From Bacillota bacterium (GTDB lineage Bacteria > Bacillota > Clostridia > UBA1381), in the NCBI GenBank assembly GCA_021203665.1, contig JAJQAT010000065.1, positions 1 to 9,597 on the forward strand: a stretch of 9,597 nucleotides of DNA, written 5' to 3'. A model generated the notes under the pieces. It saw only the letters and a list, made by a program, of their open reading frames with translations, was not told where the DNA came from and made no database searches. Below are positions 1 through 7,000 of this stretch, one piece after another. Within the stretch, counting starts at the first letter, position 1. Each line of letters opens with the position of its first letter. Position numbers and translations under genes: made by a program.

Positions 1-49
1 CCCGAAGCCGTCCGCCTGTACAAGGCGCGCCCGAATAAGCGCCGGCAAC

Positions 50-91
50 AAAAAAACACTCCGTCAAGGGTGATTTCCCAAGACGGAGTGT
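50..91 (-). terminator. Intrinsic terminator of the tRNA-Thr transcript
   Basis: Read on the minus strand, a perfect 10-bp stem (arms at 82-91 and 56-65) contains an inner GGG/CCC pairing (68-70 with 77-79) and is followed at once by six T, then GTTG. This is a textbook rho-independent terminator, placed about 60 bases beyond the 3' end of the tRNA. No terminator was found between thiC and the tRNA promoter, so thiC read-through transcripts could also end here (inference). Confidence 0.9.
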
Positions 92-102
92 AATTCGTTT
101 TC

Positions 103-151
103 GGCGCTCGGTAAGCGCCCCTGTTGGCTTGCCGCCCGATTAATCGGCGGC
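103..151 (-). other. Structured tRNA 3' trailer with two hairpins
   Basis: Two inverted repeats lie between the mature tRNA 3' end and the terminator. One has arms at 103-108 and 114-119 (GGCGCT/AGCGCC). The other is a near-perfect palindrome at 131-151 centred on GATTAATC, with GCCGCC and GGCGGC arms, beginning 2 bases after the encoded CCA. Neither is followed by a T-run, so they are not terminators. They may guide 3' processing of the precursor or simply be trailer structure. Only the pairing is directly seen. Confidence 0.4.
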
Positions 152-153
152 AA

Positions 154-229
154 TGGAGCTAACGAGCGGAGTCGAACCGCCGACCTCTTCATTACCAATG
201 AAGTGCTCTGCCTACTGAGCTACGTCAGC
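154..229 (-). tRNA. tRNA-Thr (anticodon GGT)
   Basis: Read on the minus strand, 76 bases fold into a complete cloverleaf. The acceptor arms GCTGACG and CGTTAGC pair with two G-U-type pairs. The D stem is GCTC/GAGC. The anticodon stem CTTCA/TGAAG encloses the loop TTGGTAA, giving anticodon GGT, which reads the threonine codons ACC and ACU. The variable loop is five bases (AGGTC). The T arm has the TTCGA loop core. The discriminator is U and the 3' CCA is encoded in the DNA. The gene stands alone between its own promoter and terminator. No pseudouridine-loop or anticodon abnormality is visible, so it should be functional. Confidence 0.97.
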
Positions 230-276
230 ATCGCGCTGCGGATAAGAGCTGTGTCTCAACCGCAAGCAACTATAGT

Positions 277-305
277 ATTATATTATATTAAAGGGAGTTT
301 GTCAA
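277..305 (-). promoter_or_regulatory. Consensus sigma-A promoter of tRNA-Thr
   Basis: On the minus strand a perfect TTGACA (-35, at 300-305) is separated by exactly 17 bases from a perfect TATAAT (-10, at 277-282). The start would fall near 270, about 40 bases before the tRNA 5' end, leaving a short leader for RNase P removal. A full consensus match is expected for a highly expressed stable-RNA gene. Confidence 0.9.
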
Positions 306-477
306 TACAATTTGCCTTATTTTCTGCAATTATTTTTTTAATCCTGCATTCCGCCGCAAAAATTATAACGCGGAAAAGAAGCAAGCAGGTTGTGCTTATG
401 AGGGGCGCCGACGTATTATTATACTTCAAGCCTCGAATAAGTACAAGATGCGCCGCTTATTTTTCACGTTATTTGTC

Positions 478-1782
478 TTATTTTACATCAACCTTTTCCC
501 CCGCAAGGATTTTATTCATCGTTCTCGCGGCGCACATCTTGCCGCACATACTGCACGTATGCTTTTCCTCGGGCGGCAGCTCGTTGTAATATCTCTGCGG
601 CTTCTCCGGCTCAATCGCGTAGCGGAACATCTCATCCCAGCATACGCGGCGTCTTGCGTCGCTCATCTTATCGTCTATCTCTCTCGCGCCTGGTATTCCC
701 TTAGCCATGTCACCGGCGTGCGCGGCAATCTTAGCCGCCACTATGCCCTCCTTAACGTCATCGGCATTCGGCAGTCTTAAATGCTCGGCGGGAGTTACAT
801 AGCACAGGAAATCCGCTCCGTTTGCCGCCGCGACAGCACCGCCTATAGCGGAGGTAATGTGGTCGTAGCCGGGTGCTATATCCGTAACAAGCGGGCCCAA
901 AACATAGAACGGCGCATTATGGCAAAGACGCTTTTCCAGCTTCATATTCGCCGCGATTTCGTCTATGGTCATATGACCCGGTCCCTCAATCATAACCTGC
1001 ACATTCTTTTCCCATGCGCGCTTTGTGAGTATGCCAAGCTCGATAAGCTCCGTAATCTGCGACGCGTCGGTCGAATCGTGCGTTGAACCGGGACGGCAGG
1101 CGTCGCCCAGGCTTATGGTAACGTCGTACTTCGCAAGTATGTCAAGCACCTTGTCGTAATACTCATAAAACGGATTTTCATTGCCCGTCATTTCCATCCA
1201 CGCGAAAATAAGCGAGCCGCCTCTTGACACGATATTGGTAAGACGTCCGCCCGACTCCTTGAATACCGCCGCCGTTCTGCGGTTAATGCCGGCATGGATT
1301 GTCATAAAGTCCACGCCCTCCTTCGCGTGAGCCTCTATAACCTCAAGAAACTCGTCCGCCGTAATATCGGCAAGCTCCTTATCGAGATAGCCCACCGCGT
1401 CATACATAGGCACAGTGCCTATCATCGCGGGACACTCGTCAATAAGCTTTTGGCGGAATTCGTGCGTTTTTCCGTAACAGCTTAAATCCATAATCGCCTC
1501 GGCTTTCATATCAACCGCCATTTTTACCTTTTCCCATTCGATGCTGTAATCCGTGCTGTCCTTTGAAATACCGAGGTTCACGTTGATTTTCGTTTTCATT
1601 CCCTCGCCGACCGCCTCGGGACTTATCGCGGTATGATTTTTATTGGCGGGTATAACCACCGCGCCTCTCGCTATTTTTTCGCGAAGCTCTTCGGCGGCAA
1701 CATTTTCCTTAGCGGCGACAATCTCCATTTCCGGTGTGATTATACCCTTTTTCGCGGCGTCCATTTGTGTTGTGTACGTCAT
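478..1782 (-). CDS. thiC: Phosphomethylpyrimidine synthase ThiC
   Basis: ThiC is a cytoplasmic radical-SAM enzyme that rearranges aminoimidazole ribotide into HMP phosphate, the pyrimidine half of thiamine. The 434-residue protein is the short type found in anaerobes and lacks the long N-terminal domain of the roughly 630-residue enterobacterial enzyme. Family blocks are clear: EGPGH at 266-270, APFYVLGPL at 290-298, TDIAPGYDH at 300-308, and FLCYVTPAEHLRLPN around 325-339. The C-terminal cluster-binding cysteines are C410, C413 and C417, spaced C-x2-C-x3-C rather than the usually cited C-x2-C-x4-C. The start at 1782 follows AGAGGG six bases upstream. The gene appears monocistronic. A TPP riboswitch and terminator in its leader (1811-1935) predict shut-off when thiamine pyrophosphate is abundant. 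The riboswitch also argues against the related benzimidazole-forming BzaF/HBI enzymes. Confidence 0.97.
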   Translation of the reverse strand: MTYTTQMDAAKKGIITPEMEIVAAKENVAAEELREKIARGAVVIPANKNHTAISPEAVGEGMKTKINVNLGISKDSTDYSIEWEKVKMAVDMKAEAIMDLSCYGKTHEFRQKLIDECPAMIGTVPMYDAVGYLDKELADITADEFLEVIEAHAKEGVDFMTIHAGINRRTAAVFKESGGRLTNIVSRGGSLIFAWMEMTGNENPFYEYYDKVLDILAKYDVTISLGDACRPGSTHDSTDASQITELIELGILTKRAWEKNVQVMIEGPGHMTIDEIAANMKLEKRLCHNAPFYVLGPLVTDIAPGYDHITSAIGGAVAAANGADFLCYVTPAEHLRLPNADDVKEGIVAAKIAAHAGDMAKGIPGAREIDDKMSDARRRVCWDEMFRYAIEPEKPQRYYNELPPEEKHTCSMCGKMCAARTMNKILAGEKVDVK

Positions 1783-1810
1783 ATGTATCCCTCTTTTCTT
1801 AGATTATATA

Positions 1811-1842
1811 TAAACAAAAATGCTCTCCGATAAAAGAGAGCG
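1811..1842 (-). terminator. Riboswitch-controlled intrinsic terminator before thiC
   Basis: On the minus strand GCTCTC (1841-1836) and GAGAGC (1827-1822) form a 6-bp stem with an 8-base loop, followed by ATTTTTGTTT. It lies between the TPP aptamer and the thiC start codon. The CTCTC of its 5' arm (1840-1836) is complementary to GAGAG at 1913-1909 inside the aptamer's conserved CTGAGA region. This suggests an antiterminator that forms when ligand is absent. The terminator is seen directly; the switching scheme is inference. Confidence 0.85.
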
Positions 1843-1854
1843 TCAAAATCCTTA

Positions 1855-1935
1855 CATATCCCGCTGCGGCATTATCCGTGTGCGGTCAATGGGTCGAAGC
1901 GCGGCTTCCTCTCAGCAATAAGCTCCCCTTTTATT
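1855..1935 (-). promoter_or_regulatory. TPP riboswitch aptamer (THI element) of thiC
   Basis: The minus-strand leader carries the hallmarks of a TPP aptamer: GGGG at 1928-1925 pairing with ACCC at 1894-1891 (P2), CTGAGA at 1915-1910, and GGATAATGCC closing P5 (CGG at 1878-1876 with CCG at 1869-1867). P4 can form from CCGC at 1885-1882 and GCGG at 1864-1861. The P3 stem is minimal (AGC/GCT), and an extra 5-bp hairpin with arms at 1908-1904 and 1900-1896 sits between CTGAGA and ACCC, where optional P3a stems occur. The J4/5 5' strand reads ACA instead of the usual UGAU-like stretch. A terminator follows, so control is probably transcriptional attenuation. Outer P1 pairing is weak, so the ends are approximate. 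Confidence 0.9.
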
Positions 1936-1941
1936 GAGATT

Positions 1942-1970
1942 ATTATATACCAAATATATGCGGGTGTCAA
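1942..1970 (-). promoter_or_regulatory. Consensus sigma-A promoter of thiC
   Basis: On the minus strand TTGACA (1970-1965) and TATAAT (1947-1942) are separated by exactly 17 bases. The start near 1935 lies just ahead of the first aptamer bases, so almost the whole leader is riboswitch. With both boxes perfect, expression should be set mainly by the riboswitch rather than by promoter strength (inference). Confidence 0.88.
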
Positions 1971-1990
1971 GACAATATGATTTTATTGTC
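1971..1990. repeat. Inverted repeat between divergent promoters
   Basis: GACAATA (1971-1977) and TATTGTC (1984-1990) form a perfect 7-bp inverted repeat with a 6-base spacer. It abuts the -35 box of thiC and lies about 45 bases upstream of the divergent scaffold-gene promoter. The position and symmetry fit a dimeric regulator site. The region is AT-rich, so chance or a simple cruciform is possible. No regulator can be named. Confidence 0.4.
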
Positions 1991-2034
1991 AAAAAAGAAA
2001 ATGACAGCAAATGATATTTTTGTATAAATTTTTA

Positions 2035-2063
2035 TTGCGGCATTTATATTAATATGATATAAT
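2035..2063 (+). promoter_or_regulatory. Promoter of the NifU-like/GGGtGRT operon
   Basis: A perfect TATAAT at 2058-2063 is preceded by TG at 2055-2056, making an extended -10. A weak -35 (TTGCGG, 2035-2040) lies exactly 17 bases upstream. The start would be near 2070, about 40 bases before the first gene. The strong extended -10 may compensate for the poor -35, or an activator may be needed. Confidence 0.75.
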
Positions 2064-2074
2064 AAGGGTAATGA

Positions 2075-2101
2075 GCGGTTCGCCGCAGATGACGAAAGGA
2101 G
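2075..2101 (+). promoter_or_regulatory. Leader hairpin and ribosome binding site of the scaffold gene
   Basis: GCGG-TTCG-CCGC at 2075-2086 forms a compact hairpin with a UUCG loop close to the predicted 5' end of the mRNA, where such stems can slow decay. AAAGGAG at 2095-2101 lies seven bases before the ATG at 2109, fixing that start codon. Confidence 0.6.
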
Positions 2102-2108
2102 TAATAGT

Positions 2109-2801
2109 ATGAAATATTCAAGCGAAGTAGAACAGATGTGTCCTTTGACAAAGGGCGCGTATCACGGTCCTGCTCCAATCCCTCAAGAGGGTAAATGGAC
2201 GCAGGCAAAGGAAATTAAAGATATTTCCGGTTTGACACACGGTATAGGCTGGTGCGCTCCTCAGCAGGGTACCTGTAAGCTTACACTAAACGTAAAGGAA
2301 GGCATTATTCAGGAGGCACTTGTTGAAACAATCGGCTGCTCGGGTATGACGCACAGCGCGGCTATGGCGTCTGAAATTCTCGTCGGCAAAACAATTCTTG
2401 AGGCGCTCAATACAGACCTTGTCTGTGACGCTATCAACACGGCAATGAGAGAGCTGTTTTTGCAGATTGTTTACGGTCGTACACAGACCGCGTTCTCGGA
2501 GGACGGTCTCCCGATAGGCGCGGGTCTTGAGGACCTCGGAAAGGGTCTAAGATCCCAGGTCGGCACAACATACGCCACTCTTGAAAAGGGTCCGAGATAC
2601 CTTGAGCTTGCAGAGGGCTACATAACAAAAATCGCCGTTGACGACAACAACGAAATCATCGGTTATAAGTTCGTACACCTCGGCAAAATGATGGAAATGA
2701 TTGCAAAGGGTATGGACGCGAACGAGGCTTTGGCAAAAGCAAGCGGACAGTACGGCAGAGTTGACGATGCCGCAAAGCTGCTTGACCCAAGACACGAATA
2801 A
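2109..2801 (+). CDS. NifU/IscU-type Fe-S scaffold homologue
   Basis: This is a 230-residue cytoplasmic protein. Residues about 45-105 match the N-terminal half of the IscU/NifU scaffold fold: GTCKLTLNVKEGIIQEA (54-70) corresponds to the first cluster-ligand region, and TIGCSGMTHSAAMASEILVGKT (75-95) to the second, with C56 and C77 in the ligand positions. The usual third ligand in the HCS-type motif has no obvious equivalent: the matching stretch, GLPIGAGLEDLGKGL (133-147), contains no cysteine. Other cysteines are C11, C49 and C106. A C-terminal extension of roughly 70 residues (from about 163) is longer than classical IscU. The gene is first of two, 21 bases before a GGGtGRT-family gene, an association I recall from other anaerobes. 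Cluster binding is plausible; the target is unknown. Confidence 0.85.
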   Translation: MKYSSEVEQMCPLTKGAYHGPAPIPQEGKWTQAKEIKDISGLTHGIGWCAPQQGTCKLTLNVKEGIIQEALVETIGCSGMTHSAAMASEILVGKTILEALNTDLVCDAINTAMRELFLQIVYGRTQTAFSEDGLPIGAGLEDLGKGLRSQVGTTYATLEKGPRYLELAEGYITKIAVDDNNEIIGYKFVHLGKMMEMIAKGMDANEALAKASGQYGRVDDAAKLLDPRHE

Positions 2802-2822
2802 TCGAAAGGGAGGTAACACATA

Positions 2823-3824
2823 ATGGCTTTATTTGAAAGTTATGAAAGAAGAATAGATCAAATCAATGCTGAGCTTAACAAGCACGGCATCTCATCAATC
2901 GAAGAAGCAAAAAAGGTCTGTGACGACGCGGGCGTTGACGCCTACAACATCACAAAGGAAATCCAGCCGATATGCTTTGAGAACGCTTGCTGGGCTTACA
3001 CCGTAGGCGCCGCAATCGCAATCAAGGACGGCATTAAGACGGCGGCGGAGGCTGCCGAAAAAATCGGACTCGGCTTGCAGTCATTCTGTATTCCCGGCTC
3101 GGTTGCCGATGACAGAAAGGTCGGTATCGGACACGGTAATCTCGGCGCGATGCTTTTAAGAGATGAAACAAAGTGCTTCGCGTTCCTCGCGGGTCACGAA
3201 TCATTCGCCGCGGCTGAGGGCGCTATAGGTCTTGCAAGAAGTGCCAACAAGGCTCGTAAAGAGGATTTGAGAGTTATCCTTAACGGTCTCGGCAAGGACG
3301 CCGCTCAGATTATTTCGAGAATTAACGGCTTTACTTATGTTCAGACTCAGTTTGATTACTATACCGGAGAGGTTAAGGTTGTTAAGGAAACGGCTTACTC
3401 AAACGGCGAAAGAGCAAAGGTTCGCTGCTACGGCGCGGACGACGTGCGCGAGGGCGTTGCCATAATGCACCTTGAGGGCGTTGACGTGTCAATCACGGGT
3501 AACTCAACCAACCCGACAAGATTCCAGCACCCTGTTGCCGGCACATACAAGAAGGAATGTATCGAACAGGGTAAGAAATACTTCTCAGTCGCATCGGGCG
3601 GCGGTACAGGCCGTACTCTTCATCCGGATAATATGGCGGCGGGTCCCGCGTCATACGGTATGACGGACACAATGGGCAGAATGCACTCCGACGCGCAGTT
3701 CGCGGGTTCATCATCCGTTCCGGCTCACGTTGAAATGATGGGACTTATCGGTATGGGCAACAACCCGATGGTAGGCGCTACCGTTGCGGTTGCTGTTGCC
3801 GTTGAAGAGGCAATGAACAAATAA
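2823..3824 (+). CDS. GGGtGRT-family protein of unknown function
   Basis: This 333-residue soluble protein has no signal peptide or membrane segment. It carries the name-giving motif GGGTGRT at residues 259-265, inside SVASGGGTGRTLHPDNMAAG, which identifies the GGGtGRT protein family (PF14057 from memory); no biochemical role is known to me. The full length is typical. Glycine-rich loops recur (GIGHGNLGAM at 101-110, GLIGMGNNPMVGAT at 307-320). Seven cysteines (33, 51, 56, 89, 118, 202, 246) include a C-x4-C pair at 51 and 56. The start is set by AAAGGGAGG at 2805-2813, nine bases before the ATG. It is the last gene of a two-gene operon with the Fe-S scaffold homologue and is followed by a strong terminator. 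An Fe-S or redox role is suggested only by the partner gene. Confidence 0.9.
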   Translation: MALFESYERRIDQINAELNKHGISSIEEAKKVCDDAGVDAYNITKEIQPICFENACWAYTVGAAIAIKDGIKTAAEAAEKIGLGLQSFCIPGSVADDRKVGIGHGNLGAMLLRDETKCFAFLAGHESFAAAEGAIGLARSANKARKEDLRVILNGLGKDAAQIISRINGFTYVQTQFDYYTGEVKVVKETAYSNGERAKVRCYGADDVREGVAIMHLEGVDVSITGNSTNPTRFQHPVAGTYKKECIEQGKKYFSVASGGGTGRTLHPDNMAAGPASYGMTDTMGRMHSDAQFAGSSSVPAHVEMMGLIGMGNNPMVGATVAVAVAVEEAMNK

Positions 3825-3897
3825 TTCAACTCGAAAAATAAACAAATTTTCTTTTTCGCGTTGTGATTTGCGCCGCAGAGCGGTGAGTATAAAAAGA

Positions 3898-3935
3898 AAT
3901 AGACAAAACCGTGTATCGGTTTTGTCTATTTTTTT
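3898..3935. terminator. Strong terminator shared by convergent transcripts
   Basis: A perfect 14-bp stem (3898-3911 with 3917-3930) has a 5-base loop TGTAT and a run of seven T at 3929-3935 on the plus strand, ending the GGGtGRT operon 73 bases after its stop. On the minus strand the same stem is followed by TTCTTTTTATA, so it can also end transcription coming from the small ORF and lyase side. Confidence 0.92.
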
Positions 3936-3953
3936 AAACTCCTTTTTAAATTT

Positions 3954-4025
3954 TCAGGAATTAATTTTAATTACAAGGAGCATTGCCGCTCCCGCGCTTA
4001 CCATCACTGTGCCGAGTATAATCAT
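3954..4025 (-). CDS. Possible 23-residue single-span membrane protein
   Basis: A very short minus-strand ORF begins MIILGTVMVSAGAAM and ends with a short polar tail (KINS), stopping at TGA. Residues 2-18 are uninterrupted apolar or small residues, enough for one membrane span, with a single lysine near the C-terminus. The second of two in-frame ATGs (at 4025) is chosen because AGGAGG at 4039-4034 then has an ideal 8-base spacing; the first ATG at 4031 would be only 2 bases away. It lies 62 bases beyond the lyase stop and 18 bases before the shared terminator, so it may be cotranscribed with the lyase or use its own -10. I recognise no family. The strong Shine-Dalgarno is the main reason to believe it. 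Confidence 0.5.
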   Translation of the reverse strand: MIILGTVMVSAGAAMLLVIKINS

Positions 4026-4033
4026 AATCATTT

Positions 4034-4060
4034 CCTCCTCTTGTTTATGATTATATTATA
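4034..4060 (-). promoter_or_regulatory. Shine-Dalgarno and overlapping -10 boxes of the small ORF
   Basis: On the minus strand AGGAGG (4039-4034) is preceded by two overlapping perfect TATAAT boxes (4060-4055 and 4055-4050). No convincing -35 is found at 16-18 bases. The ribosome binding site is convincing; the promoter is only possible. Confidence 0.5.
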
Positions 4061-4087
4061 CTCTTAAAGGTGTCCCATAAACAGGAC

Positions 4088-7000
4088 TTAAAATAACGGC
4101 TTCATGCTCTTTAGATTGTCCCAAACATAGACCTTTACCGTGTCGCTGAAGGTCTTATCCGCATATATAATTGTTTCGCCAATCTTAATTTCCTGATTTT
4201 CCTTTACGTATATTCCCGTCAGCTTTCCGTCCGCGCTGTACGAGGCGAAAATCACCGCTGCCTCCGTTATATCGCCGCTCGACGTAATAACCGCGGCATT
4301 GCTTTCACTGTCATATTCAACCTTGTCCTCTATCGGCGCGTCTGTTTCTTCCGGTACGTCCGTTTCCTCCGGCGAGGTTGTCTCTTCCGGCGTAGCCGTT
4401 ATCTCGGGCGTTGCCGTCGGGGTCGCCGTCGGTGTGGCGGTAGGCGTCGCCGTAGATGTCGCTGTTGGAGTTGCCGTGGGTGTAGCACTCGGTGTACCCC
4501 TTATAATAAAAAAAAAAGTTGCGGTAGGCGTCGCCGTCGGGGTCGGACTTGGCGACGGACTCGGACTCGGTGACGGGCTCGGACTTGGCGACGGACTTGG
4601 ACTCGGACTTGGTGTCGGTGTCGCTATAAGCGTTTCGGGCACATACACCTGTATATTATCTATATAAGCCGTCGTAGCCGTCCAGTTCATAATTTCAATA
4701 CCGGTTATTTCACTGCAGCTTGTGTCGTAATAAGCGGTGTCCTCGGCGCTGAAATATGTGGTATTGCCGTCCAAGCTCGTTACGGTATAGTCAAGAGTTT
4801 TCGCAGTATAATCCGCCTCAACCGTTATATGAACCCATGTTGCCGACGGCGCTGTTTTCGATGTACCGTTTATTTTAAAGTCTGTGTCATTTTTGCCTGT
4901 CTGTCCTATCTGATAAAGCACTCCTGTAGATGTATCCGTACCGTATGAGATACTTCTCACATCGCTGTCAATCAACAAATAGTTTATTCTTGTGCCTGTT
5001 ATGGTCGAAAAGTCGGCTGCGTCAAATTCAATTTTTACGATGTCCGCACCTTCAACATAATCGGAGAAATCCAGCTGCGCTCGTTCAATTCTATCCACGT
5101 AGTTGGAATTTATATCCGATGCCGTAATCGCTAACACCTTTGTGGTATTGCTGCTGTCGCTGCCATCCTCGACATTTAATGTAGCTCTGTCGGTGTTTAT
5201 ATTCGTAAAAGCCGTGTCCCCGTCCTCAAAATCCCATTGCGCCGCTATTGCCAGCTCAGGCGTTGGCGTTGGCGTCGGTGTAGGTTCAAGAGTGGGAATC
5301 GGAGTTTTTTCCACGGTTTCGGGATAGTACACCGATGTAAATTCCACCGCGGGATCAAGATAATTACTGTCCTCACTTGCCAAAGCCGCAGAGCCTATAT
5401 AATAGCTTGTATGCGGCGGCTGATTATACGCGACATTCTGCCACGCGATAGCGCAGCGGTATTGACTGTCGTGCATAAGTGTGGTAAGACGGTATGTGGT
5501 GGGTATGCAGGACATGAAAATTCTAAGCGTACCGTCAACATCATCCCTGAATATTACCTCTTCGCGCCAGTCACCGAATAAATCCGCAACCAAACATGGG
5601 GTTGCTTTTGAGCTGTTATTTGAGGATGCGTTGGGGAACCATGTAGAACTGCTGCCCCATGTAAATCTTGCAAAACCTGACGTTGTAGCTTTTGCAAGCT
5701 TGTTATCATCAAGCAATTCACGCGCCAAATCACCGTCCCAGTATATTCCGAAATTTATAAAACTTGATACCGAATCCGATAAAATTTCAATCGGGTTTGA
5801 CGCGTCATCCGGATTATATCCCCATACACCGGCAACATTTGATGACCAAAACTGCGCCGTTCCGTAGGTTGTATCGTCAAGAGCGTTAGCCATAAATCCG
5901 CGTCCGACATCGCCGGTTGTTGCCTGTAACAAAATATCTCCGTTATATCTCTTTAAATCGACCGCATATTCTATTGTTTCACTGCTGCTTTTTCCTGCTT
6001 CGTGAACCATAAATATTTCCTGATTGCCATCATTGTCAAAATCAGAAACGTGTTCCGCGTCACCGTGACCGCGTCCGTCGTATAAAAGAACCGTTCCGTC
6101 GTGATCCAAAATAGCGGAACCGAAAACTATTTCATCATATCCGTCATTATCAACATCGGCTACGGACAGACTGTGAGCGCCCTGACCGTACAGCGTATAG
6201 CCGCTTGTGGAATACTTTGTTGAACCGTCGGCATATGTGGCGTAGCTCTCATTCGGATTGTTCGTGCTCAGCCATTGCTCCGTCAAATTCGTGCCGTCCC
6301 ATGTGTACGCGGCAACATACGCGTAGGTGTAATATCCTCTGCACATTATAAGGCTCGGCGTTTTGCCGTCAAGGTATGCCACACCCGCAAGGAAACGATC
6401 GCAACGGTTTCCGTAGGTGTCACCCCAATTTGAGGTTATATCTCTTGCCGGATCGTAATAAACGGTCTGTAAGGCAACGCCCGTTTGACCGTCAAATATC
6501 GTAAGATATTCCGGTCCGTCCAATATATATCCGCTGCTGTTTCTGTAATCCTCGGTATTATCCGCGCCCGTTATATCGGATGAAACTCCCGCGTCTGTAA
6601 CATAGCTGCCGTGACCGTCCACTGAACCCGGCGCGGTTTTACACGCCATCTCCGCATAGCCGTCGCCGTCAAAATCATAAACCATAAACTGCGTGTAATG
6701 CGCTCCGGCGCGAATGTTCACTCCCAAGTCTATTCGCCATAAGAGCGTGCCGTCAAGCTCATAAGCGTCAAGATACACGTTGCCGGTATATCCGCTGTTA
6801 GAGTTGTCCTGGGAATTTGACGGATCCCATTTTACTATGTATTCGTAATCACCGTCACCGTCAAGGTCACCCACGCTCATATCGTTCGCGCTGTAGGTAT
6901 AGTCTGTTCCCGCCGATTCGTTCGCCGGATCGGGTGTCGGCGCGGTAATGGGAATATCGATATAAGCGGTTTGATTTGTCAATCCGCTGCCGGAATATTT

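Noticed and set aside
1..93. Open plus-strand frame from the window edge to TAA at 91-93
   Set aside because: It runs through the stem of the tRNA terminator and resembles no protein I know; bases 1-46 remain unassigned.
306..477. Terminator for thiC in the gap before the tRNA promoter
   Set aside because: Imperfect long-range pairings exist (AGCGGCGC with GCGCCCCT on the minus strand), but none has a following T-run, so no terminator is called.
203..589. Plus-strand ORF with hydrophobic stretches
   Set aside because: It begins inside the antisense of the tRNA, crosses the tRNA promoter and overlaps the 3' end of thiC; no ribosome binding site.
478..1782. Possible benzimidazole-forming ThiC paralogue (BzaF/HBI) instead of ThiC
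   Set aside because: The leader carries a TPP riboswitch, and no cobalamin lower-ligand genes are near.
4406..4627. Regular short repeats that might resemble a CRISPR or tandem-repeat array
   Set aside because: The units are 6 bases long, stay in frame and encode Ser-Pro and Thr-Ala-Pro linkers; there are no spacers.
4299..4667. Long plus-strand ORF rich in Gly-Val-Ala, antisense to the lyase linker
   Set aside because: It is the reverse reading of the Pro/Ser/Thr linker repeats, with no ribosome binding site or recognisable domain.
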